Assembly (NCBI GenBank): GCA_965212195.1
Contig: CBDBUW010000010.1
Coordinates: 372,001-436,000 of the forward strand
DNA length: 64,000 bases
Direction: 5' to 3'
DNA from: JAJCYK01 sp965212195
GTDB lineage: Bacteria > Bacteroidota > Bacteroidia > Cytophagales > Cyclobacteriaceae
In this document: in pieces, positions 63,088 through 64,000 of the stretch
Position numbering within the stretch: the first letter of the stretch is position 1
Layout: every line of letters starts with the position of its first letter
The notes under the pieces: model-generated
Database searches by the model: none
What the model saw: the letters and a program-made list of their open reading frames with translations, nothing else
Told to the model about the DNA's origin: nothing
Made by a program: the position numbers and the translations under genes

Positions 63088-64000
63088 CTATCTACCCTTC
63101 AACAATCTTAAGGTTCGGGTATGCTTCCCATAACGAAATTTTGCTAAGTACAAGTCCTCAGGAACAGGCTGTCCGTTTCTTCCAATACCATTCCAACTAC
63201 AACTGTAAGACCCTGCTGGAAGTTGTTCCGAAACCAGCGTGGCCACTCGATTGCCTGCTTTATTGAAAATGGCAATTTCCACAAATCCATCCTGTGGGAT
63301 TTTATACGAAAGCTTTACACCATCATTAAAAGGGTTGGGACCTGCGATAGCAAATGTACAGGCGGTTCTAGGTGGATGCTTATGATCAGGTGCTGCGAAG
63401 CTCCAAACGTCATTATCTACATTCAGGTAGTTAAAGGGATCGGAAAAGTCGAATGTTTCACGGTCGCCGCCAAAAGTAAAGATGGCACTACCTCCTTTCC
63501 TATTACGAACCGTCAGGGCATCGAAATCATACTTGATATCTGTCGGTGATTGGGCATTCCAGGGTGAATCGCTTATCTTTTTCCATTTACGACCTTTGTC
63601 GCTAATCCATACATCCATAGGATTGGAGGGAATGGTAATGTCGAACCCTAGTCCAAAACCACCAAATAATACAAACTTGTTATTGGCTACCACTACCTGA
63701 TGACCGGGTCGGGCTATCCACTCTGCCGCCTGGGTAACCAATTGCCAATCAGCCCCGTTTCTGGTCCGCCATACGTCATTAAAATAAGGAGGACACCTGG
63801 GAGTTTGGTCGTTGCAAATAAACCCGTCTTCGCCGCCGATCATGTAGATATAACCATCTTTAACCACGGCGATCCCTCCTGCTCTGGGCTCCCAAGGTGC
63901 ATTTTCGACTAACTGCACCCAATCCCTTCCGTTTTTAGATTTCCAAACATCATTAAAATAAATTCGAACTGGCCCACCGGGCCCGATAATAGCAGAATCG
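63088..64000 (-). CDS. Secreted Kelch-like protein with C-terminal sorting domain (partial)
   Basis: The frame stays open to the window edge, so the 5' part lies beyond. Repeated segments FNDVWKSKNG, FNDVWRTRNGADWQLV and PMDVWISDKGRKWKKI are Kelch-like or BNR-like blades with GGIAVVKDGYIYMIGGED. The end is a FlgD/T9SS-type domain: GPNPFNDGVKLSYKIPQDGF, GNRVATLVSEQLPAGSY and SWNGIGRNGQPVPEDLYLAKF, finishing TRTLRLLKGR. Proteins like this are secreted or surface-bound in Bacteroidota and relatives. Confidence 0.8.
   Translation of the reverse strand, partial: DSAIIGPGGPVRIYFNDVWKSKNGRDWVQLVENAPWEPRAGGIAVVKDGYIYMIGGEDGFICNDQTPRCPPYFNDVWRTRNGADWQLVTQAAEWIARPGHQVVVANNKFVLFGGFGLGFDITIPSNPMDVWISDKGRKWKKISDSPWNAQSPTDIKYDFDALTVRNRKGGSAIFTFGGDRETFDFSDPFNYLNVDNDVWSFAAPDHKHPPRTACTFAIAGPNPFNDGVKLSYKIPQDGFVEIAIFNKAGNRVATLVSEQLPAGSYSCSWNGIGRNGQPVPEDLYLAKFRYGKHTRTLRLLKGR

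Noticed and set aside
1..64000. CRISPR arrays, tRNA or rRNA genes, insertion sequences
   Set aside because: No repeat-spacer array, cloverleaf, rRNA-like stretch or transposase-like frame was recognised in reading both strands; small degraded elements could be missed.

Overview
The window comes from a member of the Bacteroidota or a close FCB-group relative. The evidence is a hybrid two-component regulator with an AraC output domain, a C-terminal FlgD/T9SS-like sorting domain on a secreted protein, many lipoproteins and Tat-exported oxidoreductases, TPR-linked class III cyclases, and weak or variable Shine-Dalgarno sites. I found no rRNA, tRNA, CRISPR array, integrase or recognisable insertion sequence. 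It reads as chromosomal sequence with a few accessory islands.

Layout. 1-9.5 kb: end of an RraA-family gene, an exported M81 metallopeptidase, a large membrane cyclase/TolB-like/TPR protein, then an arginine-type module (SSS symporter, DDAH-like hydrolase, AdiC-like permease) divergent from a Rieske oxygenase. 9.6-13.1 kb: a Pycsar-effector-like membrane protein convergent with an operon of two PixA/AidA-like proteins and a TPR-adenylate cyclase. 13.4-18.2 kb: Tat-exported GH109-like protein, sialidase-like lipoprotein, aldo/keto reductase, phosphoribosyltransferase and S-component-like membrane protein. 18.3-28 kb: MATE transporter, then a minus-strand stress-like group (methyltransferase, two DUF2267 proteins, alpha/beta hydrolase, dodecin) followed by an amino-acid dehydrogenase, an acyl-CoA synthetase and a Lon-like protease. 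28.5-33 kb: a signalling cluster (histidine kinase, NarL-type regulator, two receiver-only proteins, a CBM48 protein), followed by a repeat-bearing gene-poor stretch. 34-47 kb: YceI plus diheme peroxidase, an HTCS-like hybrid regulator, DUF418, DASS transporter, PPK2, an ECF sigma factor with three small membrane proteins, and PdxH. 47-53 kb: a PVC-type cytochrome dehydrogenase, CheR, then the most interesting locus, a STING-like membrane protein downstream of a PARP-like ADP-ribosyltransferase. 53-60 kb: a tightly overlapping six-gene operon (PqqD-like, ATP-grasp, PLP decarboxylase, urea transporter fused to an M23-like domain, TPR/beta-barrel, TPR). 60-64 kb: heme lipoprotein, rhodanese, persulfide-dioxygenase-rhodanese, Crp/Fnr regulator with a candidate operator, and the 3' part of a propeller protein with a sorting domain.

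The best candidates for an undescribed system are, first, the ART-STING gene pair at 50988-52362, which has no CD-NTase nearby; second, the PqqD/ATP-grasp/decarboxylase/urea-transporter-M23 operon at 53063-59731; and third, the orphan Pycsar-effector-like gene facing a PixA-PixA-cyclase operon at 9662-13113. All functional claims are read from sequence motifs only; no database search was run.
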